Shown here piece by piece: positions 1 through 5,731 of a stretch of 8,020 nt of DNA; positions within the stretch are counted from its first letter, which is position 1; each line of letters starts with the position of its first letter. The notes below the pieces were generated by a model. The model was not told the origin of the DNA, searched no databases, and saw only the letters and a program-made list of their open reading frames with translations. Location of the stretch: assembly GCA_021737245.1 (NCBI GenBank), contig JAIPEI010000156.1, positions 1 to 8,020 on the forward strand, read 5' to 3'. The position numbers and the translations under genes are program-made. This stretch comes from Deltaproteobacteria bacterium (lineage in GTDB: Bacteria > Desulfobacterota > DSM-4660 > Desulfatiglandales > HGW-15).

Positions 1-104
1 CTCCTCTTTGCTTTCCAGTACCACTCGGAAGGACTTCCCACCTCACCCGGGATGCACCCGAAGTCTCTCCAACCCCAGGATCGAAGATTTTGCGTCTGCG
101 GATC

Positions 105-132
105 TTGACAGGGAACCCGCAGTGATTATTTT
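105..132 (+). promoter_or_regulatory. Candidate sigma70-type promoter for the hsp20 operon
   Basis: A perfect -35 hexamer TTGACA at 105-110 is followed after 16 bp by TATTTT at 127-132 (4 of 6 matches), in the AT-rich part of the leader. This would give a 5' leader of more than 200 nt before the first hsp20 start. I found no CIRCE operator and no good heat-shock sigma32 pair (CTTGAAA/CCCCAT), so any heat control would have to act in another way. The call rests only on consensus matching. Confidence 0.35.
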
Positions 133-292
133 CAATACCGAGGTCAACAAACTGTTTTTATTGATTTAATTGCCTACAGCCCCGCGCTGCGGGGTGTCGA
201 GGCGGGACCTCGTGATTGACGGATTCGCAAAAACCCGCTCATCCGCCGCGGGAACCTATTGAAACTCCGGGGGCGGATCTCGAGATTTCAGG

Positions 293-354
293 CTTTTTGC
301 GAGTCCATCATGATTCATGCTTCAGAGGTGTCAAAACCAGAGGAAAAAGGAGGG
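293..354 (+). promoter_or_regulatory. Possible fourU-like RNA thermometer over the hsp20 ribosome site
   Basis: In the leader RNA, CUUUUU at 293-298 can pair with AAGGAG at 347-352, the core of the ribosome binding site of the first hsp20 gene, through four Watson-Crick pairs and two G-U pairs. A small CATG/CATG hairpin at 309-319 sits in the loop between. Such weak U-rich pairing over the Shine-Dalgarno sequence is the design of fourU thermometers, and small heat-shock genes are their classic hosts. The helix here is short and the loop long, so this is a suggestion only. Confidence 0.2.
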
Positions 355-361
355 TTGAATC

Positions 362-826
362 ATGATCGTCAGCAGACTGAGCCGTTGGCCGAACCTGGAC
401 TGGAGGAGCCCCTTCAGGGAGCTCGACAGGATGAGGCAGGAGATGGACCGCCTCACCGAGGGATTGTCAAGAGGCGTTCCCGGGCCGAGCACCGCAGGCG
501 TGTTCCCCCTGATCAACCTGACCGAGGATGCGGATCGCTTCTACCTTCGGGCCGAGCTCCCGGGCATCAAGCCCGGGGACCTGGACATCTCCGCCACGGC
601 GAACAGCGTCGCCATCTCCGGAGAGCGCAGGATCCCGGAGGAGAACGAGGGCGCGAGGTACCACCGGAGGGAGCGGGAAGCCGGGAAGTTCAACCGCGTC
701 GTCAACATGCCCGACCAGGTGGACTCGGACAAGATCGAGGCGGAATGCAGGAACGGCGTTCTCACCGTCACCATTCCCAAGTCCGAGAAGAGCAAGCCCC
801 GGCAGATCAGCATCAAGGCCTCGTAA
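362..826 (+). CDS. Small heat-shock protein, Hsp20/alpha-crystallin family (first copy)
   Basis: A 154-residue ATP-independent holdase chaperone that would bind unfolding proteins in the cytoplasm and pass them to DnaK/ClpB-type refolding machinery. Residues 1-45 form the variable N-terminal arm, rich in Arg and amphipathic. The alpha-crystallin domain spans about 48-146 and ends with the family signature A127-x3-N-G-V-L134 followed by TVTIPK. A C-terminal I-x-I anchor, I149-S-I151, needed for oligomer assembly, is present. The length is normal for bacterial Hsp20. ATG at 362 is preceded by AAAGGAGGG at good spacing, so the longer frame starting near 259 is not used. The second hsp20 follows after 25 bp in the same direction, almost certainly on one transcript. 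The family call is secure; the exact orthologue name (hspA/ibp type) is not. Confidence 0.96.
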   Translation: MIVSRLSRWPNLDWRSPFRELDRMRQEMDRLTEGLSRGVPGPSTAGVFPLINLTEDADRFYLRAELPGIKPGDLDISATANSVAISGERRIPEENEGARYHRREREAGKFNRVVNMPDQVDSDKIEAECRNGVLTVTIPKSEKSKPRQISIKAS

Positions 827-851
827 CAGGCCGGGAAAGGAGGGATGCATC

Positions 852-1259
852 ATGACGGACACGAACAAAGCCCTTCAGGCTAAGGAAAAGGAGGCCGTGA
901 CCTCGCCGGCCGAGCAGACCGTACCCGGGCCCACGTTCACGCCGTACGTGGACATCTTCGAGACGGAAAAAGCGCTGACCGTGGTTGCAGACATGCCCGG
1001 GGTGAAACCCGAGGACCTCAACATCGACCTGCGCGAGAACGTGCTCTCCCTGGTGGGCGACGTCGCCGCTCCGGAGGGCGAGGGCGAGACGGACGTCTAC
1101 CGGGAGTACCGCACCGGCCGCTACCTGCGGGAGTTCGCCCTGGGCGAGCTGATCGACCAGGACAAGATCGATGCGGAGCTCAAGGACGGCGTCCTTCGGC
1201 TGACCCTGCCGAAGGTGGAAAAGGCCACACCTCGAAAGATCGCGGTCAAGTCCGCGTAA
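852..1259 (+). CDS. Small heat-shock protein, Hsp20/alpha-crystallin family (second copy)
   Basis: A 135-residue Hsp20 chaperone, divergent from its upstream neighbour. The first ~28 residues are a charged, Thr/Pro-rich arm without the Arg/Trp-rich character of the first copy. The alpha-crystallin domain begins at about P31-Y-V-D-I-F-E-T and ends with A108-E-L-K-D-G-V-L115 and RLTLPK. The C-terminal anchor is I130-A-V132, a conservative variant of I-x-I. ATG at 852 is preceded by AAGGAGGG, 7 nt upstream. The frame is open back to 528, but that stretch overlaps the first gene and is only its shadow. Two dissimilar Hsp20 proteins encoded in tandem can form mixed oligomers or divide substrates, as known for paired bacterial small heat-shock proteins. 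Here that is inference from position. Confidence 0.95.
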   Translation: MTDTNKALQAKEKEAVTSPAEQTVPGPTFTPYVDIFETEKALTVVADMPGVKPEDLNIDLRENVLSLVGDVAAPEGEGETDVYREYRTGRYLREFALGELIDQDKIDAELKDGVLRLTLPKVEKATPRKIAVKSA

Positions 1260-1304
1260 CCGAACAGACGTTGCGCCCGGAAAACGCGCTGTCTTCCAGG
1301 CCGG

Positions 1305-1330
1305 GCCCGGGGTTGAAGCAAGCCCCGGGC
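1305..1330 (+). terminator. Probable intrinsic terminator of the hsp20 operon
   Basis: An 8-bp GC stem (GCCCGGGG at 1305-1312, CCCCGGGC at 1323-1330), extendable by one G-U and one A-U pair, closes a 6-nt loop. It is followed by ACGGTTGTTTC, a weak T-rich tail. It lies 45 bp after the second hsp20 stop and between convergent genes, where a terminator is expected. The T-tract is poor, so termination may be incomplete or Rho-assisted. Confidence 0.55.
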
Positions 1331-1388
1331 ACGGTTGTTTCATGTGTGGGGGAAGTGCGGGTTTCCGCCGCGAAAGCGGTTGCCCGGC

Positions 1389-3092
1389 TCAGTGTACCAT
1401 GGATCGCGGGGCGCGGATGCTGATGAACTTAGCGTACCGCTCGTCCAGGTCCTCCGGGGACACCCATCCGTACTCCTCCTGAAACTCCTGCCAGATCAGG
1501 ACCAGGGCTTCCTTCAGCACGGCCGCCGCCTCCGGGTCCGGCTCCGCGGCCACGGCCGTGAAGTCCTCGACAAAGGCCTCGCCGAACCCGGGCATGGTGT
1601 AGGGGGGCGCGCTTTCTGGGCTCCGCCTGCGGAGGGCCTCCAGGAAACGTCTCGCCTGAGCGGGCGTGAGCGGGGAGAAGGAGGGGCTGCCCCCCAGGAT
1701 CTTGCGAGCCCAGAGGTTGAACAGGAGCGGCCGGAACGATCCGCCTTCAGTAGGGAGCAGACGGGGGCCGAAGGGGGAGGTCTCGGTGAGCTTCGCCAGG
1801 AGGCTGTCGAGGACCATGAGCCTTCGAATCACCTTGAGGCACTCGGCCAGGTCGGACAGCCACTCGAACTCCCGGAAGTCGGCTCCTTCGCGTCCGCCGA
1901 CGAAGAACCGCGGCCTGTGCTCCAGCACGCCGGCCAGAATCCCCCCCCAGTAGTCACCCCAGAAGTCGCTCGCCAGGCCCTGGGAGAGAAACCAGCTCCC
2001 CTTGTACCACCGTTCCGCCTCCCACTTGACCTTCAATGCCAGCCCGAAACCCACCCGAAAGAGCCCGACCAGGTTCTGCCGCTTCAAGATGTTCTCCACC
2101 GCGGCCGGATCCTTGCCGCAGAGCCGCTCCAGCCCCAGGTTGACGAAGGAAGAGGCCTTGCGGCACACCGACACCAGGGTCTCCAAATCCGGCGACATGG
2201 AGCGGTCCGCCGACAGGATCTGGTTGCACAGACCGGCGAACTCCAGCCGCACCCGGTCCTGGAGCAGAGAATCGGAGGAGGCGGAGACCGCCGCCATGAA
2301 CAGGTTCCCGGACTCGGCGTGCTCGAGGGGGACCACCGGGACCGCCCCTCCCGGGGACGCGGCCGGCTCGGGAAGGGCCGCGGGTTCGCTCTCCAGCCGC
2401 GACGGGTCCAGCGGCGCGTACACACACAGGGCCTCCTCGTAGGGCAGAAACCCGTGCTCCGCGAGCCGGACGTTGCGAAGCCGGTAGAGCTCCTCCTCCA
2501 GGTCGGCCGGAAGGACCCCTCCGAGGCCCAGGAGCAGCGCCTGGAATCGGGTGTAGTCCTCCTCCGACATGGTCCGCAGCAGCCGCTCCAGGGTCTCCCG
2601 CTGCTCCGGATCCACCGCGCGAATGTAGTGAACGCCATCCACGGAGAAAAAGCCTTCCGGCAGGGACCACCGCTCCTCATCGTTCTCGATGACGATCAGC
2701 TCCACGCTTCGAAACAGGTGGTAGTAGGCGAACGGCTCCCCTTCGTGAAAAAGCCACTGCACGAGGCGCCTGTTGTCGGCCTGCGCCAGCCGGCCGAGCC
2801 AGGCCCCCGCCTCTCCCACATCCAGGCGGTCGCCGTGCCAGAGCTCCAGATCCAGGATGTACTGCCACTGCGCTTCCGAGGCCGACTCCAGCAGGAGCAT
2901 GGCATCCTGATCCCCCACCTTCTTCACCATCCAGTAAAAATCCTCGGGCGGGAGGCTCCGGACGAACGCGTCCGGCCGGTCCACCTGCGTGAGGCGCCGC
3001 AGGATGTCCCGGCCCGAGAGGCTGCGAATCTCCTGAAGAAGATCTCCGCGGTCTTCTCCTATCGGCCCTGCCGGTGCTTTTTCGCCTTCCAT
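1389..3092 (-). CDS. Conserved protein of unknown function (DUF6178-like)
   Basis: A 567-residue soluble protein with no signal peptide or membrane segment. I recall similar proteins as a family of unknown function (DUF6178) found mainly in deltaproteobacteria; that assignment is from memory. Visible features include a helical N-terminal part with SLPPEDFYWMVKKVG (about 46-60) and LELWHGDRL (about 83-91), and an Ala/Pro-rich linker around 235-255. A Trp/Tyr-rich core follows at about 355-400 (KWEAERWYKGSWF, DFWGDYWGGI). No catalytic motif is recognised. The start is uncertain. ATG at 3092 has AGGGAG 9 nt upstream. TTG at 3113 has GGAGG 5 nt upstream and overlaps a TGA of a small upstream frame. 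The frame continues to 3287, but that part reads as shadow sequence. It is the last gene of the minus-strand group beginning at 3862. The 640-codon frame on the opposite strand is a high-GC artefact. Confidence 0.85.
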   Translation of the reverse strand: MEGEKAPAGPIGEDRGDLLQEIRSLSGRDILRRLTQVDRPDAFVRSLPPEDFYWMVKKVGDQDAMLLLESASEAQWQYILDLELWHGDRLDVGEAGAWLGRLAQADNRRLVQWLFHEGEPFAYYHLFRSVELIVIENDEERWSLPEGFFSVDGVHYIRAVDPEQRETLERLLRTMSEEDYTRFQALLLGLGGVLPADLEEELYRLRNVRLAEHGFLPYEEALCVYAPLDPSRLESEPAALPEPAASPGGAVPVVPLEHAESGNLFMAAVSASSDSLLQDRVRLEFAGLCNQILSADRSMSPDLETLVSVCRKASSFVNLGLERLCGKDPAAVENILKRQNLVGLFRVGFGLALKVKWEAERWYKGSWFLSQGLASDFWGDYWGGILAGVLEHRPRFFVGGREGADFREFEWLSDLAECLKVIRRLMVLDSLLAKLTETSPFGPRLLPTEGGSFRPLLFNLWARKILGGSPSFSPLTPAQARRFLEALRRRSPESAPPYTMPGFGEAFVEDFTAVAAEPDPEAAAVLKEALVLIWQEFQEEYGWVSPEDLDERYAKFISIRAPRSMVH

Positions 3093-3109
3093 GGTGCGCA
3101 GCTCCCTGC

Positions 3110-3343
3110 TCAATATCCCCTCCCCCTTCCCATCATGCTTCCCATCATGGACAGCAGCCGGTCCACGGCCGCCGGGGTGCCTTCGGTCGTACCGGTGACC
3201 GCGGCCCGAGCTCCCTCGAACGGGTGGTTGGGTCCCGCTCCCCGGAGACCCCGCTGAAGGGTCCGGGAGCAGGTGCGGGCCCCGCAAGGATCACTCGGGC
3301 ACGTGCCGGATGCGCATGGGCAGGGGAGAGGCCGCCTCGGCAA
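3110..3343 (-). other. Possible small reading frame coupled to the large downstream gene
   Basis: A 77-codon frame opens at TTG 3343, inside the 69-residue gene, and ends with TGA at 3112-3110. That TGA overlaps the candidate TTG start of the large gene (TTGA), a typical coupling arrangement. The last ~35 residues look protein-like: HPFEGARAAVTGTTEG, AAVDRLLSMMGSMMGRGRGY. The first ~25 residues (Pro/Cys/Arg-rich) are a shadow of the 69-residue gene. No ribosome site precedes the TTG and no other good start is visible. It could be a genuine small gene with a start I cannot place, the remnant of a longer one, or chance. Confidence 0.25.
3126..3149. repeat. Perfect 12-bp tandem duplication
   Basis: CTTCCCATCATG occurs twice in immediate succession. 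The unit length is a multiple of three, and on the minus strand it encodes a repeated Met-Met-Gly-(Ser/Arg) in the small frame ending at 3110. It lies just upstream of the purine-rich ribosome-site-like stretch before the large gene. Confidence 0.8.
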
Positions 3344-3500
3344 GCTGCGTCAGCTGGGATTCCTCATGCCTCAGGATGTCCAGGAGCATGAGCGCCTCGG
3401 CCGCCGAGAACGTCACCTCCCCCCCGTCGTAGCACAGGATCTCCAGTCCACGCTCCGATACCCGGATCTTGAACCGCTCCCTGGTCTCGTGCGAATCCAC
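3291..3500 (-). CDS. Small hypothetical protein, 69 aa
   Basis: A 69-residue acidic/basic soluble protein that I do not recognise. It starts with GTG at 3500, five bases after the stop of the upstream membrane protein, and GGAGGTGGAG at 3518-3509 supplies a strong ribosome site 8 nt before the start. Residues 10-35 alternate as short beta-like stretches (FKIRVSERGLEILCYDGGEVTFS). A predicted helix follows (AAEALMLLDILRHEESQLTQLAEAA), then a short basic tail. There is one Cys and no metal-binding or DNA-binding motif. The tight spacing argues that it is co-translated with the membrane protein and belongs to the same operon as the large unknown protein downstream. Confidence 0.72.
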   Translation of the reverse strand: MDSHETRERFKIRVSERGLEILCYDGGEVTFSAAEALMLLDILRHEESQLTQLAEAASPLPMRIRHVPE

Positions 3501-3505
3501 TGCTG

Positions 3506-3862
3506 CTACTCCACCTCCACCAGGTCCTTGAGTCGCTCTCCGGCCCGCCTTTTCACGTCCGGATGCTCGTCCGGATCCTCGGCTATCTTGACGAGCGTGG
3601 ACCGCTCCTTGGCCTTTTCAACGGCCTCCAGCCTCACCTCGAGAAGGGTCTTGCCCTGCTTTCGGAGCCGCCCCCGTTGCCAGGCGAGATAGAACAGGAC
3701 CGACACCGCCATGAGGATGCCGGCGATGATGATCACCACCGGCATGCGGGAGGCGTCCACGGAGAGAAACGGCACCCCGACGAGACCGGCCGCCAGGAAC
3801 AGCGCGCCGGTCAGCAGGACAAATCCCATGACCATGACAGGAAAAACGGACTTCAGATTCAT
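3506..3862 (-). CDS. Small inner-membrane protein with two transmembrane helices
   Basis: A 118-residue protein of unknown function. Residues 7-30 and 41-61 are two hydrophobic helices separated by a short loop (PFLSVDASRM), a hairpin topology. The remaining ~57 residues are highly charged (RGRLRKQGKTLLEVRLEAVEK and onward) and probably cytoplasmic, with both termini inside by the positive-inside rule. The C-terminal stretch EDPDEHPDVKRRAGERL hints at a short helical repeat but no family is recognised. ATG at 3862 has AAGGAG 7 nt upstream. A good promoter lies just ahead, and the 69-residue gene follows after 5 bp, so this is the first gene of the minus-strand operon. It could act as a membrane anchor for its partners, but that is inference from gene order. 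Confidence 0.85.
   Translation of the reverse strand: MNLKSVFPVMVMGFVLLTGALFLAAGLVGVPFLSVDASRMPVVIIIAGILMAVSVLFYLAWQRGRLRKQGKTLLEVRLEAVEKAKERSTLVKIAEDPDEHPDVKRRAGERLKDLVEVE
3509..3518 (-). promoter_or_regulatory. Ribosome binding site fixing the GTG start at 3500
   Basis: On the minus strand GGAGGTGGAG ends 8 nt before GTG at 3500, overlapping the last codons of the upstream gene (Val-Glu-Val-Glu). It supports the non-ATG start of the 69-residue protein, for which no in-frame ATG exists near the N-terminus. Confidence 0.65.
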
Positions 3863-3886
3863 GGGAATCTCCTTTCATTTATCCAT

Positions 3887-3903
3887 ACATATCAACAATA
3901 TGT
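3887..3903. promoter_or_regulatory. Inverted repeat overlapping the -10 box, possible operator
   Basis: ACATAT and ATATGT form perfect 6-bp arms around CAACA. The site covers the -10 box of the minus-strand promoter, so a bound dimeric repressor would block RNA polymerase. No regulator gene is present in the window to match it, and AT-rich promoters can show such symmetry by chance. Confidence 0.3.
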
Positions 3904-3924
3904 TTCTCGTACACCCGATGTCAA
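3895..3924 (-). promoter_or_regulatory. Promoter of the minus-strand membrane-protein operon
   Basis: On the minus strand a perfect TTGACA (3924-3919) is followed after 18 bp by TATTGT (3900-3895, 4 of 6 matches). It is about 33 bp upstream of the ATG at 3862, in the only AT-rich stretch of this intergenic region. Confidence 0.6.
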
Positions 3925-3982
3925 GGCGGATCGGCCGGAACCGTTGTGCCGGCGGCCCGCGTTTCGGTGCGGATTCTTCCGT

Positions 3983-4011
3983 TTGCCCGGCCGGAACGGG
4001 TGTGCTAGGCT
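3983..4011 (+). promoter_or_regulatory. Candidate extended -10 promoter for the osmC-like gene
   Basis: TTGCCC at 3983-3988 and TAGGCT at 4006-4011 are 17 bp apart, with an extended -10 TG at 4003-4004 (TGTGCTAGGCT). The hexamers are weak, but the layout matches the promoter-like element of the amidohydrolase gene at 6628-6656 almost letter for letter around the -10. Confidence 0.4.
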
Positions 4012-4030
4012 GCCTCCCTGCCCGGGCGCC

Positions 4031-4061
4031 GGGCGGGCGGCCGGCTCCGGCCGCCCCGCCT
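4031..4061 (+). promoter_or_regulatory. Very stable GC hairpin in the leader of the osmC-like gene
   Basis: Ten perfect pairs join GGGCGGCCGG (4035-4044) to CCGGCCGCCC (4047-4056) around CT. With one bulge the stem extends to 4031-4034/4058-4061. It ends about 16 nt before the AAGGAGG ribosome site. There is no T-run, so it is unlikely to be a normal terminator, and no plus-strand gene precedes it. It may stabilise the mRNA or tune translation. Confidence 0.4.
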
Positions 4062-4094
4062 GTAACCCGAAACCCTAAGGAGGAACAAGCCGTT

Positions 4095-4490
4095 ATGCAG
4101 GAGATGCTTCAGGTCCGCTTTCCCGGAGGCAAAAGGGTCGATACACAGATCAAGGACATGCTCATCCAGACCGATCAACCTGTGGACGAAGGAGGAGAAG
4201 GCTCGGCGCCCCAGCCCTTTCAGCTGTTCCTGGCCTCCATCGCCGCATGCGCGGGGGTGTATGCGATCAACTTCTGCCAGGCGCGGGACCTCTCCATGGA
4301 CGGCATGACCCTGAGCATGAGCGGAGAGTTCGACGAGAAGAAGAAGCTGTATAAGAAGTTCGCGCTCCACCTCACGCTGCCCGAAGGCTTTCCTGAAAAG
4401 TACCGGAAATCCATTCTTCGGGTCATGGACCTGTGCTTCGTCAAGAAGCACATCGTGGATCCGCCGGAGTTCGAGCTCACGGCCGGGTAG
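4095..4490 (+). CDS. OsmC/Ohr family protein
   Basis: A 131-residue member of the OsmC-like superfamily, cytoplasmic thiol peroxidases and relatives that reduce organic hydroperoxides. The family layout is visible: an N-terminal beta region with a PFQLFLASIAACAGVYA segment carrying Cys52, the central helix (INFCQARDL), a sheet (MTLSMSGEFD), and the late DLCFVKKHI segment carrying Cys114. Cys52 and Cys114 sit where the two redox cysteines of active OsmC proteins lie. The residues after Cys114 are KKH rather than the SNT-like sequence I associate with Ohr, so a YhfA-like or other subfamily with a different substrate is possible. Cys61 is an extra cysteine. ATG at 4095 has AAGGAGG 11 nt upstream. 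The frame extends back to 3711, but that region is intergenic. The gene stands alone between divergent and convergent neighbours. Confidence 0.92.
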   Translation: MQEMLQVRFPGGKRVDTQIKDMLIQTDQPVDEGGEGSAPQPFQLFLASIAACAGVYAINFCQARDLSMDGMTLSMSGEFDEKKKLYKKFALHLTLPEGFPEKYRKSILRVMDLCFVKKHIVDPPEFELTAG

Positions 4491-4513
4491 GCTTGCCCCG
4501 GCCCCGATCCGTT

Positions 4514-4532
4514 TCGTGGGGGAGGCCCCCGA
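4514..4532. terminator. Weak hairpin between convergent genes, possible shared terminator
   Basis: GGGGG and CCCCC (4518-4522, 4526-4530) pair around AGG, with a further TC/GA pair outside after a bulge. It is the only hairpin in the 53 bp between the osmC-like gene and the convergent aminotransferase gene. Neither side has a T-run, so the call rests mainly on position. Confidence 0.25.
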
Positions 4533-4543
4533 CTGCGGTCCGC

Positions 4544-5731
4544 TCAGCGCGGGGCCCGGTCCAGGACCCGGAAGAACCGGGCCACGTCGTTTTCGTTGTT
4601 GTAGAAGTGCGGTGCCAGCCGAATGGCGCCCCGCCGCAGCGAAACAGACACCCGGTTCCCGTCCAGGAAACGCCAGAGGGCCTGCGCATCGCTCGGCGTC
4701 TCGAAGCAGAGGATGCCGGAGCGCTCTCCGTCCCCCATGGGGGTGGTGACCCGCAGGCCCCGTTCCTCGAGACCTGCGTGGAATTGGTTGTTCAACTCCA
4801 GGATCCTTTGCTGAATGCGGTCCACCCCGGCTTCCAGGAGCAGTCCGATGGACGCGCCCAGGGCGCAGATCCCGGGCAGGTTGGAGCTGCCGGCCTCGAA
4901 GCGCGCCGCATCCGGCTTGAAGTCCAGATGCAGCCGGTCGAACGCCGTCTCATCCAGCACGCTCCTCCAGCCCACGCGGTTCGGAACGAGCCGGTCCAGG
5001 ACCTCATGGGCCGTGAACAGGAGGCCGCAGCCCATGGCGCTGAGCAGCCACTTGTGCCCGCCGGCCGCCAGGAAGTGGATCTGAAAGCGCCGAACATTCA
5101 TGGGGACCGCGCCCAGCCCCTGGATGGCATCCACGAAGAAGAGCAGGCCTTTTCTCCGGCAGAAGTCGCCCAGGGCCTCCAGGTCGCAGTGAAAGCCGGA
5201 GGCGAAGTCCACCGAGCTCACCGTCAGGAGGCGCGTCCCCGGCACCAGGGCACGCTCCACGTCCTCCACGTGGAAGCGTCCCTGCCTCCGCTCGTAGAAT
5301 TGAACCTGCACGCCACGCCGTTCGAGATGCATCCAGGGGTAGATGTTCGTGGGAAAGTCGGGCCGCGGCACCAGAACGGCCTCTCCCGGTTTCCAGTCCA
5401 GGCTTTCGGCCACGGCGCTCACGCCGTCCGAGGTGCTCGCCGCAAAGGCCACCTCCCGGGCCTCGGCCCCCAGCAGCTGCGCAGCCGACCCTCTCGCCGC
5501 TTCGACACGCTCCAGCCAGTCCGGAAACCGGCTGATCCCTTCGTGGGTGAACTCCCGGAACAGCCCGGCCACAGCCTCTGCCGTGCGGAGGGGAACTGGA
5601 GAGACGGCTGCGTGGTTCAGGTAGGTAATGTTCCCGGCCACAGGAAACTCGGACCGGCAGCCGCTCCATCGGTTCGCGTCGGCCTCCCCTCCGGTCCCCG
5701 GCGAATCGCTTAGGGTGCTCTCGTCATGCAT
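4544..5731 (-). CDS. Class V aminotransferase-fold PLP enzyme (cysteine desulfurase/epimerase-like)
   Basis: A 395-residue fold-type I PLP enzyme of the aminotransferase class V group, which includes cysteine desulfurases, isopenicillin-N-epimerase-like proteins and serine-glyoxylate aminotransferases. The N-terminal YLNHAAVSPVP (37-47) is the substrate-side loop and AASTSDGVSAVA (97-108) the phosphate-binding turn. SSVDFASGFHCDLEAL (172-187) and FFVDAIQGLGAVPMNV (198-213) supply Asp201, which pairs with the pyridine nitrogen. AAGGHKWLL (222-230) carries the Schiff-base Lys227. RFEAGSSN (277-284) and RLAPHFYNNENDV (371-383) complete the usual active site. I see no IscS/NifS-type catalytic Cys loop, so this is more likely an epimerase, lyase or SufS-distant member than the housekeeping desulfurase. 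ATG at 5731 overlaps the end of the amidohydrolase gene by 8 bp (ATGCATGA), so the two are translationally coupled. The substrate is unknown. Confidence 0.9.
   Translation of the reverse strand: MHDESTLSDSPGTGGEADANRWSGCRSEFPVAGNITYLNHAAVSPVPLRTAEAVAGLFREFTHEGISRFPDWLERVEAARGSAAQLLGAEAREVAFAASTSDGVSAVAESLDWKPGEAVLVPRPDFPTNIYPWMHLERRGVQVQFYERRQGRFHVEDVERALVPGTRLLTVSSVDFASGFHCDLEALGDFCRRKGLLFFVDAIQGLGAVPMNVRRFQIHFLAAGGHKWLLSAMGCGLLFTAHEVLDRLVPNRVGWRSVLDETAFDRLHLDFKPDAARFEAGSSNLPGICALGASIGLLLEAGVDRIQQRILELNNQFHAGLEERGLRVTTPMGDGERSGILCFETPSDAQALWRFLDGNRVSVSLRRGAIRLAPHFYNNENDVARFFRVLDRAPR

Larger units (their letters stand above)
1..361. other. Non-coding leader region upstream of the hsp20 pair
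   Basis: No convincing gene is seen here. The first ~105 bases are open in the forward frame but show no start, ribosome site or recognisable protein. Bases 121-175 are markedly AT-rich compared with the rest of the window, as expected of a promoter region. A short GC hairpin (CCCCGC, 3-nt loop, GCGGGG) lies at 180-194 without a following T-run. The last 100 bases would form the 5' leader of the hsp20 transcript and include a run CTTTTT at 293-298 that can pair with the ribosome binding site. Confidence 0.6.

Noticed and set aside
1..105. Open forward frame at the window edge ending in TGA at 106-108
   Set aside because: Only 35 codons, a weak resemblance to a glutamine amidotransferase-like QYH motif, and unlike the codon use of neighbours. 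Not enough to call a gene end.
180..194. CCCCGC/GCGGGG hairpin as a terminator of an upstream gene
   Set aside because: No T-run follows on either strand at the right distance and no gene ends nearby.
259..280. Sigma32-type heat-shock promoter starting at TTGAAA 259-264
   Set aside because: The only CCCCAT-like sequence is a poor match and just 8 bp away, much shorter than the 13-15 bp needed.
259..855. 198-codon plus-strand frame over the first hsp20
   Set aside because: Out of frame with Hsp20, low-complexity Arg/Gly/His-rich, and no supporting start site.
1335..3257. 640-codon plus-strand open frame
   Set aside because: It is antisense to the large minus-strand gene and has a Pro/Arg/Gln/Gly-rich composition typical of a high-GC shadow, with no ribosome site or domain.
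3711..4094. N-terminal extension of the osmC-like frame
   Set aside because: It overlaps the membrane-protein gene and the promoter region, and the true ATG at 4095 has a good ribosome site and family-typical length.
4433..5713. 426-codon plus-strand open frame
   Set aside because: Antisense shadow of the class V PLP enzyme, whose catalytic motifs fix the minus strand as coding.
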